A stretch of DNA of 64,000 bases, from assembly GCF_000003815.2 (NCBI RefSeq), contig NC_049986.1, forward strand, positions 3,302,679 through 3,366,678. The letters run 5' to 3'. Source of the DNA: Branchiostoma floridae. Its lineage: Eukaryota; Chordata; Leptocardii; Amphioxiformes; Branchiostomatidae. Below are positions 23,250 to 35,970 of the stretch, one piece after another. A model generated the notes under the pieces. That model saw nothing but the letters and a program-made list of their open reading frames with translations, searched no databases and was not told the origin of the DNA. A program made the position numbers and the translations under genes. How positions within the stretch are numbered: the first letter of the stretch is position 1; every line of letters begins with the position of its first letter.

Positions 23250-26200
23250 TTAGATAGGGCTGGGCGTGAATGTCTTCATCTTTTCTGATAACAAAGCGAG
23301 TAATGTACCTGTATTTCTGTAGTCGACACAAGCCGGACAGTCACAGTGGGCCGCAGTCTTGCCGCACCAGGTGAACTCGGAGCAGCATGCGTAATCACCT
23401 GCCGGGTCACATTCAGCAGGGTTACCGTCTTCAGCAGGGAACCACTGCCCGCAACGCCCGTCTTCACGCCACTTCTTGGGAGCTATCAGGAAAAAATGCA
23501 GCAAGTCATTTAAGATTTCGCTTTAAAATGACTAAATATATGTACACGCAAATGACAACCATGGCTAGAGGAAGAGCCATTTGTTGATAGACTCCTTATA
23601 ATTTTGATTTTGGTCTCAGTTTAGTTAATTCTTTGTTCATTGTTGTCCACTGCGACAGTAAATGATTTATTTGTACCATGACACGTATATACGCTTGTTT
23701 CTGATACACATTTTAATACGATATTTTGACACGGAAATTGTAAAGATGGAAAAGGCCAGTATGGACCTTTCGTTCAACCAAAACGATGTTTTTTTTCAAT
23801 GCTATACTTGTAAGCATTGTAGACACATTTGCGTTCAGTTTATTCAAGGTATAGGAAGAAATTCTCCAAAATGTCAAAACGGAACTCACGTGGCTTGAAA
23901 ATATACGCAGGTGTCACCCCACCTTAATTACACCTTGTACCACCGCGTTGTAATAAGTTGGTAAACAGAGACCTTCCCATAAGCAGAAGCCTTGGCCTCC
24001 CTGCCACTGTTTATGTTTTATAATTCATTGCCATGTATTTATCTTATTAAGTGTGACATATATTTACGTATTAACTATGCAAATTGGAATTTAATTTGCA
24101 TAACAAATGAAGAAAATTTCTAAACACGCTCAGTTCAATTGGACCATTGCAACATGTGAAATTTGTAGCTTAAAAAAAATTGATATATTATGCAAAATAA
24201 AGACCTAATTTGCAAAATTATTGAGAAAATGCTATTAATGTAATTTTGGTAAATGACAGGAACTTCTTACTTGTAGCATTTGAAAGTCATGTACAGGTAA
24301 CCATTATTGAACATTAATTATACAAATGAGGTCCTCATTTGCATAAATTATTAGAAAATGCGATAAAAGCTTTCTTTCTTAACATAGACTGCGTACGCCT
24401 GTAGGAGATGATCAAGTTTTATAATCTATGGAAATGAGAACATTATTTGCATAATTAATGACAAACACAATTAATACAAAACATAGAGTCATTTGGCGAG
24501 GGTATGTGGTCGTGTAACTCTAGTTAGTAAATGGTAGAAGTACGTGAACCACTAAGTAAAACAAGGCAGTAGATATATATGCACACGTACATGTAAGGAC
24601 AACTTTGATGATGTAAATAAGGTGATACTGGTCACCATGGTACCACACGTGTACGTGCATCATTTATGCTAGAGGTCATACAGACATGGGAATCATTTAT
24701 AAGGTAAATAATATCATTTATTGAAGCAATGGTAGTTAGTGAAAAACTTAACTGCTATTATACTACTGACGCTGCCATCATAAATGGTACATTTGACACC
24801 AAAAAGAACAATCTACCTGGCGACTTAGTCATTTCGTGAAGACGCTGCTCCAAAGCGGTGGTTCGGATTTGCTCCTTGTCCTGGTCGAGTTTCAAGGCGT
24901 CAACAGTGGTGGGCATGTCATCTTGGTCAGGCTTCAAGGCGTCAAATGTGGTAGATAGTTGGCGCATGTGGTCTTGGTTGCGCTTCAAGGCGTCAACAGT
25001 GGTGGACAGTTGGCGCATGTCGCGCTTCAAGGCATTGACAGCGGTGGACATGTTGCCTTGGTTGCGGTAAAGGGCGTCGACAGAGGGGGTCAGTTCAGAT
25101 ATTTCCTACGATCGTATAGACGTACATATGTAGGTCAGACCAAACGTTAGAAAACAATATGAACAAATGACCGTAGGTAGCGAAACTCTGTGACGTAATC
25201 GTGGTTTCTATGTCGGTTGTGTTGTCTTCTGTTGTGTGTGACGTTGTGTGTACATCGAATACAGAACACAGCACATCGACGTGTGCCAAAAACGTACCTA
25301 AAAACCAATCTTGTACGCATCAACGGCAAAATCAGCGTCTCAAAAGAACGACAAAAAATGAAAAATGTTGAAAATTGTCTGGAAAACCCCAAACAGTTGG
25401 TCACGAAGTCAGCTATTGGCGTTAGTATTACATATAATACGACAGCTATTCTTGCAATAGACAACTCATAACCCACCCCATTTGCTTGGCGACAAGCTGA
25501 TTACCAATGGAACCACACGTCTACAAATTGATACTAGATATATAAAAACAACATTCCAGTACATACCAACACAGCATCAGCGTAACACAAAACAACTAAC
25601 AGCACAAATAAAGAATAGCACACCAGGTCCCTAAACGCACACGTAGATAAATACAGTTCATACCATATTCAAAATTGTCGGGGATACCCGATACAGTTGT
25701 TTTACGACTTCAGCTGTTCCAGAGTCAAACATCTGTTTAGGGATACCACTACCGCGACACATAACCCACCCAATCTGCTTGGAGATAAGCTGATTACCAA
25801 ACGCCGAAACCACATTGCCTGTGATTTCTGATATTGTTACATCAAACATTATCTGTTCCTATATCTACACCAGGTCCTGTACGGGTCTCACTAAATACCG
25901 AAAACAACCGAAAACAACCGAAAACAACTTTCACTAATTACCGAAAACAACTCAACACAACCATAAACAACAGACAATCATTTCAGTGGGCTATTATTTA
26001 ATAAATTTGACTTTATTTTGGACAGGAGTTAGGCTACGATGGATATATTTGTTAGACGACCCCTGATATTAATACAATATTAGTAATAATAAAGTCAATG
26101 ATCTCCTTTGCCTGTTCGAATATACTAGTATTAATGTTCCCATTCAGATTCACGGACCACCCTGTACGTTATAAACGGGGACTGCTTGGTCAACTCGCAA

Positions 26201-29200
26201 ACTCATCAATGGATATCTAATTTATATTGAATGAATGAAAGACCTTTATTGTACATTCATGCCTCGACGGGCTAGGTACAGGTCACTGATAATAGACATG
26301 ACTGATAACAGAATAACAAATATATGAAAAAAAAAAAACAGGATACAATTTAACTAGTTGAAGGTACTAAGCTAACAGGATGGTCGACATCTTCTCGCTT
26401 CTTTGTACAGGTGTAGATATAAGAACATATAATGTTTGATATACAGGGTTTGTCTAGGCGCATCAAAAATAGAAATTTATCCGTTGCATTAAGATGTTCA
26501 AAATATGGGAACTCTTTTCTGATATATTAATAAAGCACAATCCGTTCATTATGGTACAATTTACAGTGTAAAATAAAATGCTGTTCATCTTCTACATGTT
26601 GTAGATCACAAAATTGGCAGACTCTATGCTGCAGAGGGGTGCGGTTGTGCCTTCCAGTTTCGATATGTAACTTGTGGCAACTAATCCAGAGTTTAGTGAC
26701 AGCCACTCTGTGCTGTATGTTTTTCACCATCAGATATTCTTCTTCTTTATAAATAGTCTTGAATAATCTATAGGTTCGTAATTTGTTACCGAAAGATTTG
26801 TCCCGGTTGTCATTGTGTATTTCGGTTCTAAATGTTTGAATGTAAATCCTTTAATCGTTGGCTGATGGCGTTGGTTATAGGTGATAGGTTTCTTCCTAGA
26901 GATATTTGAGATCTCCATATGTAGGCAAAACCGCATTCCTCCAGTATCTTACGAACGCCGGACGCCCAGCACTTATTTCCATTATCATCTAGTTGTAATT
27001 GACAAGATAGGGCGTCGGCTTGTAGACTGTCAACTGGCACGTTTTGACGGATTCTTAGAAAGTGTTTGATAGCGTTCAGGGAGGCTTCCAGTTGAATGGG
27101 GTACCTCCCTAATTCCGCTCTTGTGGCAAGGTTAGATGCTGGTCTGGGGACATTTAGTGCTTGTTTGCAGAATTTAAGGTGAACAGATTCAATGGGACAG
27201 GTTACTTGGCATCTATTGTGTAACTCCAAGCAGGGGTAACGGTAGGGGCGGGGTGTAGTATTGGCCACAACAAGAAATAGCAGTCACTGCTATCCCCCGA
27301 CGAAATCCTTGCTTGGAAAATAGGTTTGCTTATTAATTACTGCTGGCAAATTATGCTGCCTATTCAGCTAATGTGTACTTCCTTTTTTTTCTAGCAACCA
27401 AAACAATCTAGTATATTTCTTGCTCAATTATAACGCATTTCTGCTGCCATAACAAATCGATTTGAATAGAAAAACCGCAAACGTGTATTACCATAGAGGC
27501 CCCAGATTAAACTAAATGATCAAAATAAGGATTTTACTTTACACCATAAAACAGCGTGTGATCGATGGAAAGGTGTTTTCACCGGCTACATCCACTTTGC
27601 TGAAAGAATCCTTCCTTCAGAATCACTCCATTCTCTCCCTCGGCCGTGGAGAAAATAATTCAAGGGATAGTAATCAGTAGATGAAGATAATATAGACATT
27701 GTTGTAGTTTACGAGTTGTTTTCCGGCTTTTTTTCGGGTTCCAACAGGTTGTTCATGATTGCTTTGACATTCTTTAGGAGGCTTCGAGTTGTTTTCGGTA
27801 TTTGTCGAGTTGTTTTCGGTTGTTTTCGGTAAATTTCAAGTTGTTTTCGGTTGTTTTCGGTTGTTTTCGGTTGTTTTCGGTATTTAGTGAGACCGGGCTT
27901 GATGGACGCAATAAACAGAACAGATGTAGTGTCGAAAGAAAATGCTTTACAACAGGCCTTTATGTTACGAGAGCGTTTACCCTATTGTTGGTGATCGCCA
28001 AAAGGGCAAGTACAATAGCGACCAGACTTAGCAGCGCAGCAATGGCCGTGGCGATGTAGATAAGCTGGGAGCGGATGGAGCGACAGCGAGCACGGCGGCC
28101 ACTTGCGCCACCCGGATACGTGCGGTCTGATAGAAAACAAGAGGATCAAAAAGGAGTGTTTTCTTGTCTTAACTTTGAACTTTAATTTCCAACACGAAAG
28201 TTCTGACTGTCCAACTCCAGTCTAAGTCAAAGACATGCAAAAACTGAGAAGGATCGTAGATATGTCGTCGCAATTTAGGTCCAACTTTCGTGCTAGAAAT
28301 TACGTACATAGCTTAATTTTCATGCACAGTAGGCAAATCGTAAATAAAACACCGTGCAATAAATTACAATACAAACAATTGTAAAAAAATATTCAATTAT
28401 TGACAGAACCCACGTGTCGATTGATAACATCAACAGAACGAACGGTGTTACAGCGATCTTGCCCCACCCCCCGATATCTCGCCCCCGGGGGTGAAATCAT
28501 CAGTGACCCCCCGTGAAATCACGAGCGACCTCGCCCTCCCCGGCTGGTGATCCCCCCCCCCACACACACACACAAAAAAGAAAAATACATTTTAGAAGTT
28601 GATTACTTCAAAAAGGTGTCTTTTTCATTTCAATTGAATGTTTGTTTGCGCAAAACCATGTAGTATCGACTTATATAATTAGGTACCAGGTAACATACCC
28701 TATATGTTCATCCCAAGTGTAATATAGTACCCGGTAGCGCATCTACAACGGTACAGGTAAATCTAGTATATCATTTATTCATTTACTAGTATTTCATGTA
28801 TTTCTGTTTTCTTTCACATACAAATGGCTAACCGATCTTGTCAATATTAGACTTGACCGCATATTTGACGCCTAAACAATATCATTACGGATCACATTTG
28901 ACACCTAGTCACTAAACATTGCTCTTGAAACGAAGCAGTCTGCCAAAAGAAAAATATTGATTATTGTATGCTGTCTTTTTTTAAGTTTTTGGACCGTTTG
29001 TTGTAGTCTGATAATTAAGATAACGTCGATTGAGTGCTTAAGAAATCTGTATTGCAGTCGAATTAGCGAGGTATCACGACGTCAAATTCATCGAAGTTTG
29101 TCTTACGATAGAGTTATTAAGGAGTCTCTGATAGAACCGACCACCTAAGACAGTCCTTTCGTAAAAAGACAGCTAAAGCTTGTACAACACCTTCGCGACT

Positions 29201-29626
29201 CAGGAAAGTAATCAGCTTGTTATCGTACGACAATCGTACGACAAATCTGACACAGGATTATAAAGTCTTACCTGCTCCGGAGTCATACAAAGGGTTGGGT
29301 GTACTCGCAGCACCGTCGGCACGTGCCTGCCAATCAGTCTGCTGCATGGGTGTGGTGCCTGTATCTTTCCCAGAAGTGCCAACATCATTCCCGGAAGTTC
29401 CAGCATCATTCCCGGAAGTTCCAGCATCATTCACGGAAGTGCCAGTATCATACCCGGAAGTTCCAGCATCATCACAGAAAGTGCAAGCAGGTTCTCTTTT
29501 TTGTGACAGGCCATTGTCATCATCAGCATCTTTGTCCAGATATCTAACGGCATATGGCTCCATGCTTGCTGGTTGCAAGTCAGCATCAGGATCAGTGTCC
29601 TCCATGTTATGTCCATACGCCAGCAT
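23250..29626 (-). CDS. type II membrane receptor: NPLY tail, TM, coiled-coil neck, hevein-like module
   Basis: Minus-strand exons are 29626-29272, 28126-27981, 25105-24817 and 23482 to a stop at 23250. Junctions are GT-AG with phases 1, 0 and 1 agreeing throughout, giving about 340 residues. Exon 1 is cytoplasmic, with a 7-residue DAGTSGN repeat and an NPLY sorting/PTB-type motif. Exon 2 has basic residues then a hydrophobic helix (LIYIATAIAALLSLVAIVLA). Exon 3 is a coiled coil built on STTVDALKRNQD repeats. Exon 4 has eight cysteines around CCSEFTWCG, like chitin-binding type 1 modules, ending CPACVDYR. A donor GTACAT after 23309 fits phase 1, so further extracellular exons could follow instead of the short tail; none was found downstream. 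The start is uncertain (29626, 29605 or upstream). The ligand is unknown; chitin or GlcNAc glycan binding is inferred from the module. Confidence 0.75.
24040..24480. repeat. AT-rich interspersed repeat in receptor intron
   Basis: Motifs ATTTGCATAAC/ATTAATG recur every 110-130 bp, as in 13490-14040. It lies in the intron between the coiled-coil and hevein-like exons. Confidence 0.65.
25370..25850. repeat. two-copy repeat with related minus-strand frames
   Basis: The segments 25365-25500 and about 25665-25810 are related: both carry AAAATTGTC near one end, and CATAACCCACCC then AAGCTGATTACCAA at the other. The second copy keeps an open minus-strand frame (GNQLISKQIGWVM, then FDSGTAEVVKQLYRV); the first is broken. 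The family is not recognised. It sits in the receptor intron beside the foldback element. Confidence 0.55.
25884..27894. mobile_element. foldback-like element with CCGAAAACAA terminal satellites
   Basis: Outer ends are GGTCTCACTAAATACCG and its complement. Next to each is a short array of the 10-bp unit CCGAAAACAA, three copies on the left and four on the right in mirror orientation, with further copies inward. The 2.0 kb interior holds a LINE 3' fragment (26228-27285). No transposase is seen, so it is non-autonomous. It is inserted in the receptor intron between the TM and coiled-coil exons. Confidence 0.75.
26228..27285 (-). mobile_element. 5'-truncated LINE, C-terminal part and 3' tail
   Basis: The first frame reads PIESVHLKFCKQAL and RAELGRYPIQLEASLNAIKH. 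After one shift near 26850 it continues GNKLRTYRLFKTIYKEEEYL, then CQFCDLQHVEDEQHFILHC and LYHNER. This is the usual C-terminal region of an invertebrate endonuclease/reverse-transcriptase LINE, with its CxxC...H...C motif. The 3' end carries AATAAAGG followed by ATTCATTCAAT, a simple-repeat tail. The catalytic domain is absent. Confidence 0.85.
27895..29271. other. receptor introns and TM exon surroundings
   Basis: Apart from the TM exon (27981-28126) I see no coding signal. A C-rich tract followed by a short CA repeat lies at about 28550-28575. Confidence 0.5.
29364..29477 (-). repeat. 21-bp coding tandem repeat in receptor exon 1
   Basis: About five to six copies of a 21-bp unit encode DAGTSGN-like heptads in the cytoplasmic tail. 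The unit is a multiple of three, so copy-number change would keep the frame. Substitutions among copies are mostly in the A/V/T position. Confidence 0.85.
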
Positions 29627-32600
29627 TTTCCCTTTCTCGGTCACAAATGTTGCAATATTCCTATAATTATAATGGGCCAAAGCGGGTTTAGACGATTTCC
29701 AAAATATTGACGCAATTAATATTCCAATTTGCATAATCAATACTTACTTTATGAATCTACATGTCGAAAAAAGTCATGACGATCCGTCGACCTGTCCCTG
29801 AGTTATTCTCTTTTAAAGTCTAACACAAACCGGCCTCTGCAGTTTCTAACAAGCCACTATAGGGAGCCCAAAATCTAATCAGTTATCCACTTCAGACGTT
29901 TTTGACAAAAATGCCCCTTGTATCCCAAAACTGACCATTTTTTACCCAAACTTTTGGCCCTTTTTCCTCAGCACAAAAGCTATCCTATACCCAAATTTCG
30001 TGACTGTAACTTGTTCATAACACAAGATAGCAATTGCGCTGCCATGCCAAGGAAAGCCCACTGGGGCCAAAAAATCTGGTGTAACGCAGCTCAAAATCGG
30101 AAGTTATATTCACGATAACGTCCTCGGTGTTTGCCAGTTGTAACACGGATGGTGAAGGGTTCTTAAACCGTATGAATGCATTCCTTATTTAAGTATGCTC
30201 TCTAAATGAATGTGTTAAAAATTTATTGATCAAAACGTGACCACTTTTTGGCAACTAGTGATGGAGCGCCGCGAGTTCGAGCGCTTAAAAAAACGTAACA
30301 TCTTAGGGGGGCCCCGTTATCAATGGAAATCTAATGTTGGGAGGAATAAGCATATCAATTCTAAGATGGTTAGTGAATTCTAGGTGCTTACGACACCGTG
30401 ACAAAGGCTAGGTGAACATAATGCCCTATGGTTTCTGCTCCGCCGACTCGTTCCAACTGAATATGTTATGTTTAAACGCGTGGGGGTCCGCGTCTTGTCT
30501 TCAACAGAGTGAATAATTTGCTATACGGGCACTGCGCTCCCATGTATTCACGTCGACAATAAGCTACATATAATAAAAAGGCAAGGTTTCTGGAAATCAA
30601 CACAGGGATTTTTTAAGATATTCATGAACGCGACGAAAATGGCGCAAAAATGATTTCGTAGACAACTTCGTTCAGTATTGCACAAATAACAACAATAAGT
30701 CTTTAGCCCAAAACCTTATTCTTTAACCAAATCTTATGTACATGCAGTCAACTAATACCCTGATATAAGTATCGCAGTAGAGGGTAGTTTCACTGGATAG
30801 CCGCGTTACGTCGTTTTAACTGTTTTATGAAATAAGCGTGAGCAATGCCCCTTCGACTGCGTTACATGTATTAAACTTAAATCATAGACTTTCTTGATGA
30901 GTTATGTAAATTAGACGCTGATTTGCACACTGTGTATCTCATTAGGCATATTTTTCTCTATGCTCCCTCGGATAGGACGTTACATGGGGTCCTGTGGTTG
31001 GAGAGAGCCACACCTCTAGTACGCGAGAGAACCCGTCACACGTGCGATGTGCGGCAGCGGTGTGCGATGCCAATCATTCTCACTCTGTCTCGTATCAGCC
31101 ACACGGTGATTTACACCATTTACCCAGAGGAGAGACCATGGCACACCACCGTCTTGTAATTAGCCATACGAAAGGGTATATCACCCTGTAAGGGGCGGTG
31201 TAACCCCGTAGTACTTTTTGCAATAAGCACATCGATCGATGATTATGACGATTGTCTTTCCTACCTGCATGCCAAATATCATTTTACTAAGTTATCCCTC
31301 TGAAGAATTTTCAAAACATGTCGCGTTTCACAAGCAAGCTGCTAGGGGCAGGAACCCCAGCATTACATAGCGCCGTCGAAACACAGAAAACGCCTACAAG
31401 TATAACTGATGAAAAAGCCCCTGGCTGATTCTCCTGCCTGGATATTACATCATTACAATTAACCAATCGCACCAGCTTACGCGTTCCTCTTATGTGCATA
31501 TCCAATCGTCAAGGTAACTGACTAATAAAAACATGATTTAGTCAAATCAAGAGAAACCACAACACATCATGTTCAACATAAGGCGTACCGAATACTTTAT
31601 CCATTCTTTTCCCGATCGGTCGGCGTATGACCTTATCCGTATAAAAATCTGGCACGAATATCTTAAAAATAGCAAATCAGAGTATAAGAAAATAACCGCC
31701 GACGCCCGTGGCTGGGAGCAGTAGACAAATCCAATCAACATGGAGCTTTGAAGTCCCTACCTACTGTATTATCTGGGCTTGTTGCTGACGTGACGCTTTC
31801 TCTTGATATGTTTTTTTCTGAGGTATTGTGCTTCATGGAGTTTGGGATTTACCAATCTTTCGATTTAAATGTCATGAGGGACAATAAACAACAACAAGAC
31901 AATGTAACCCACGCAAATACACAACGACAAGAAGCAGTCTATCTGGTTTGAAACTGTTGTTGTGGAAAGGACACGCCCAATCCATTTTGTTAATGAAATA
32001 AGCTACTTCAAAATTAGACTCGCAAGCTAGTATGTAGGGAAAACAGCAAAGATGAAGTGAATTTCAGATATCCCTACTCACGCGCTCATGTGACTCAAGA
32101 CGTTACCTGAACTCAAGACGTTACTGCTTCCTGAAGATGCGACTCAAGTTCTAGGTGGCGACAGCTTTCTGGGTGTGTTTACCGTGACTGCGATCTGATC
32201 GCTTACCATCAGGCAGAATGCAGTGTGTATATATATATATATATATTTATGTATAACATAATACATATGTAACATCATAGGTTTAACATGCTGACTGTAC
32301 GTCATTATGCTAATGATGAGATGTGATTGGCCAATTTAGATTTGGGAGTTGGTACGAACTATTCCTTCGGGGGGAGGGCAGACAGAATTATACTTAAGAG
32401 AGTAAATTCAAGTGGTTTCATAACAGAATCATTTTTCACAGAGTTAAAATTTTGGGAAAAAATTACAGGCATATGTCCTCTTGAGGTTGAATTTTTTTAA
32501 AATCAAGTCTTTATTACTTTATGAACAACTGATTTAGAAATTTAAGATATTGTTCTCGATCCATGTTTTCTTGAGCTCCTTTTGTGTCTTCAGTCAAGAC

Positions 32601-33380
32601 CGTTCAAATGGGATCCCGTGGGCATTGCGCTTCTCGCGTTTTCTTTTGTAACAACATAAATAGGCAACTTTAGTGACGTATTTGTTATCATTAATGAATT
32701 GAGAATTTGATGATTTTGTTGAACGTTGAGCATCCTGACATCCTTATTTGGTTTTTCAATAAATTTCTAAAACTTGAAAACACAAGATCGTGCTGTTTGG
32801 ATTGCCGGAGAGCCGCTGTATAGTGGCGGCGAGAGTTCCGCCTGTCACCTATGGGCCATGGACGACTTGAAAAGTGAGCAAAATTGGCAGGGATGAGATA
32901 TGTGATGAAGTGTTTTGACATGGATTATAACTATAAAAAATAATGTTCCACCATTCTTCATGTAGTGGGTTTTAGTCCGGTTTTAATTAGTCTGACGAAG
33001 TAAGGCTATATTCTCCTTTATCTGGAGGGATGACGTGGCATCAGTTGGTGCGAATGGCGTTTTGTTTTTCTGCAAGTGGCAGACTGATTTTCTGGGAAAA
33101 TGAGTTAATCTGGGCTGGGAGGGAGAAACAATGTATGTACGTGAGAACTCTTAATTTAGTCATTAAATCCATGTGTTTTTTTAGAGACGTCGCAGACCTT
33201 TCCTGTTATTTCGGGTAAAATACAATAATCATGACATGAAGCCCTGAGGTATAACCTTATACTTCAGTCAAGGGGTCATGTTCTTTCTCAATAACAGTGA
33301 TTGACAGGTGTCAAGAACGTCAAGGCACAGCGCGGCAATGCACGTATGCTGTCTGTCTTTCGAATATATGTGTCTAAAAT
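29627..33380. other. no gene recognised
   Basis: This is about 3.7 kb upstream of the receptor gene. A short (TA)n lies at 32226-32247. Open frames near 30923-31190 have no known domain. No RNA gene or complete mobile element is recognised. The receptor promoter should lie near 29.65-30.5 kb but cannot be placed. Confidence 0.45.
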
Positions 33381-33387
33381 CACACAC

Positions 33388-33534
33388 ATTTACACACACA
33401 CACACACACACACATACAAGCACACATACACATTCACAGACGTGCACACACAAACACACACACACAGTACACACAAACACACATACACACACACCTTCAC
33501 ACATACATACATACAAACAAATACACACACACAT
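33388..33534. repeat. (CA)n microsatellite
   Basis: An interrupted CACACA tract ends directly at the inverted-repeat boundary of the Penelope-like fragment. Frames here read Thr/His on + or Val/Cys on - and are artefacts. Confidence 0.95.
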
Positions 33535-33935
33535 ATTGAAAAAGTTTAAACTTTGTTCCAACACAAAGAAGGGACTCACCATGAATTTACGGTCGAGCAC
33601 TCCGACCTTCTTCAGATGTACTGATTCGCTGCACTAATCCGGAAGTCGTCGGATGACGTCAGGTAGCAGCGAATCATAAATGGCGGGAAGGCGAAACCTG
33701 CCACCATCACGGTTGGTTGTGATGCGAACTTGGTCCAAAGACACAGAGTGGCCGGGGGACTCAATGTGTATATGCTGTGAAACCTCTCAGGATGTTGAGC
33801 TAGGACGTCTGTGTTCCAAGAAACGGGTTTTTAAAGGTCGTTCCGTTTCCCCGTTGTACGATTCGTTGCATGGGCTTCTGTTGTTAATGGTGAGTCCCTT
33901 CTTTGTGTTGGAACATAGTTTAAACTTTTTCAATA
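33535..33935 (-). mobile_element. Penelope-like element 3' fragment (GIY-YIG region), inverted ends
   Basis: Minus-strand frames read ETERPLKTRFLEHRRPSSTS, then SQHIHIESPGHSVSLDQVRI and NRDGGRFRLPAIYDSLLP. The R-FxEH and NRDGGR-RLP blocks are typical of the C-terminal endonuclease region of Penelope-like retroelements. The segment normally between them (usually with an EP-W-R-EA block) is missing. The fragment is bracketed by about 48 bp inverted copies (33535-33583 and 33887-33935) sharing GTTTAAACTTTNTTCCAACA-type sequence. Confidence 0.75.
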
Positions 33936-34099
33936 TGGAATTTACCAACACAGATGAGTTTTCATTCGGATACACACACATGTATACATGTAAGCTACGT
34001 TGCCTTTTAATGCAGCACAAACTATGTCATGTTTTTTAATCAAAGAGTAACAAAATTTAATATAGTGATATTTGCTTGACCGAGGGCTAATTGTAAGTA

Positions 34100-34330
34100 A
34101 CCTGAAAGGGTCTAACGAAAATGCAAAAAGGAAAGAAAGGGAACAAAAAGGAGAGTACTGAAAGTGCGAAAAGAAACGAAAGGGAACGAAAGGGAACGAA
34201 AAGAAACAGAAATGAAAGTACCGATAGTGCGAAATGGAACGAGATGAACGAAATGGAACGAAGTATGAATTTCGAAGCACAGTGAAATAAACTCCTGAAA
34301 TAAACTAGGAATATAAGGAAGCAGTGTACT
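34100..34330. repeat. purine-rich GGAACGAAA repeat, left arm
   Basis: A degenerate GGAACGAAA/GAAAGGGAACG tract runs to a tail with AGCACAGTGAAATAAA and ATATAAGGAAGC. It matches the reverse complement of 36400-36545, and the two arms flank the LINE at 34690-35970. Confidence 0.7.
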
Positions 34331-34689
34331 GTAGGCTTTAAAGACATGTGAAACGTCTTTTATTTTACCCAAAATGTGGCAATATTACATAATACCAAAA
34401 AGTCGTTCGGCGCTATTTCAGTTGGCGGTTGCGTTTCTGTGGCTAAATTATTCTCTTGAGATCCGCTAAATATAAAAACACGAAATTGACTAAAAATTGC
34501 GAGTGGTTAGTTATATAAATATTAATAGATATACATTTTCAGAATTTGCCCACAAACTTCTGTTCTTCCAAAATGGGAGCGCCGCATTTAAATGACCCGC
34601 GATTGTTTACGTCGTGTCCGGTCAGTAATAATATGCTAATGAACTGCTGTGAACGCCAAAATTATCATGGTCATTACATGTTTCAATTA

Positions 34690-35970
34690 TTACAACTAAT
34701 GCAATGAAACGAACAAATTTACTAAAGAGAATTTCAAGATTTGCTCCAAGGCAAACACTCGAAATTCTTTACAGAACTATGATACGACCACTATTAGAGT
34801 ACGCCGATGTTGTATGGGATGAATTGTCGGTTAAAGATTGCAACCTAATTGAATCTGTCCAGCTCACTGCAGCTCGAATTTGCACAGGTGCAATGAGAGG
34901 AACAAGTAACGACAGTATCTTGTCAGAAGTTGGGTGGGAAACTACTGCCAGCAGACGCCAAAAGCACAAACTTATTCATTTTTACAAAATGGTTAACGGT
35001 TTAACACCTGAATATCTTTGTGAAATTATTCCACCTCAGATCTGTGACCGCACTACATACAGCCTTCGTGCTAATCAAAATTATATCCAAATTCCTTCTA
35101 GAACTGAGAAGTACAGGAGATCATTCTTACCTTCCTCTGTTTTTTCATGGAATAAACTACCGCTCACTACCAGAGTATCTCCCTCTGTTGCTAGCTTCAA
35201 AAATGAGTTGGAGTCTTTTTTCTATAGACCTCCTACCCACCTTCACTTCTCGCATGGTCCCAGATACCCAGCAATCCATCTCACTAGACTTAGACTTAAC
35301 TTCGGTCAGTTGAATTTCCACCTGTTCCAACATAAATGTGTAAATAGTCCTATGTGTAAATGTGGCCACCCTAACGAATCAACTATACATTATTTTCTAC
35401 ACTGTCCTCTATACAATGATGCAAGACTTGATATGTTGTCATCTTTAACCACTATGTTCATGCAGGGTATCTTACCATTTGACCCAAGACACACCACTGA
35501 AAATATTTTATGTTCAACCTTACTCAGGGGAAACCCAGTACTATCTACCATTCAGAACTGTCATTTATTTGATGTTGTATTTAAGTTCATCAAACAGACA
35601 GATCGTTTTAGCTGAACCTTATTTGATTATTTCTAAGTTTGTTTATCAGCCATATGTCACTCTGTTGTTTGATTCCTTGTTTATTTTCATGTAGTTATGT
35701 CTTGTGTTCAATAGACAGGTTGTTTAAGTTGATTTATAACCTTATTTGATTACTTCTAAGTTTGTATGCCAGCTACACGTCACTTTGTTATTTGATTCCT
35801 TGTTGTTTTATTTCATGTCGTTATCATTATCTCTTGCCTTTGTTATTTAGCGTTTTGTAGTCCTGTATGTGTGTCCTTATTTTGTTTATGTACATGAGGA
35901 GAAGACCTCGATAAGCAGGGTCTGCTTTACGTCTCATCCTCTTTAAAGAAATGTGAATAAAAAAAATTAG
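34690..35970 (+). mobile_element. 5'-truncated LINE with intact 303-codon C-terminal frame
   Basis: The open frame 34704-35615 starts in reverse-transcriptase sequence (LEILYRTMIRPLLEYADVVW) just after the catalytic core, which is missing. It continues through SFLPSSVFSWNKLP to a zinc-binding-like CKCGHPNESTIHYFLHC block and ends at TGA. The frame has no stop, so insertion is fairly young or the copy is conserved. The 3' UTR holds a diverged tandem duplication of about 115 bp (CCTTATTTGATTA, then TTTGATTCCTTGTT) and ends near GTGAATAAAAAAAATTAG. No host function is implied. Confidence 0.85.

Noticed and set aside
30923-31191. Two overlapping plus-strand open frames of 65-78 codons
   Set aside because: No recognisable domain, splice sites or repeat support; chance frames in GC-richer DNA.
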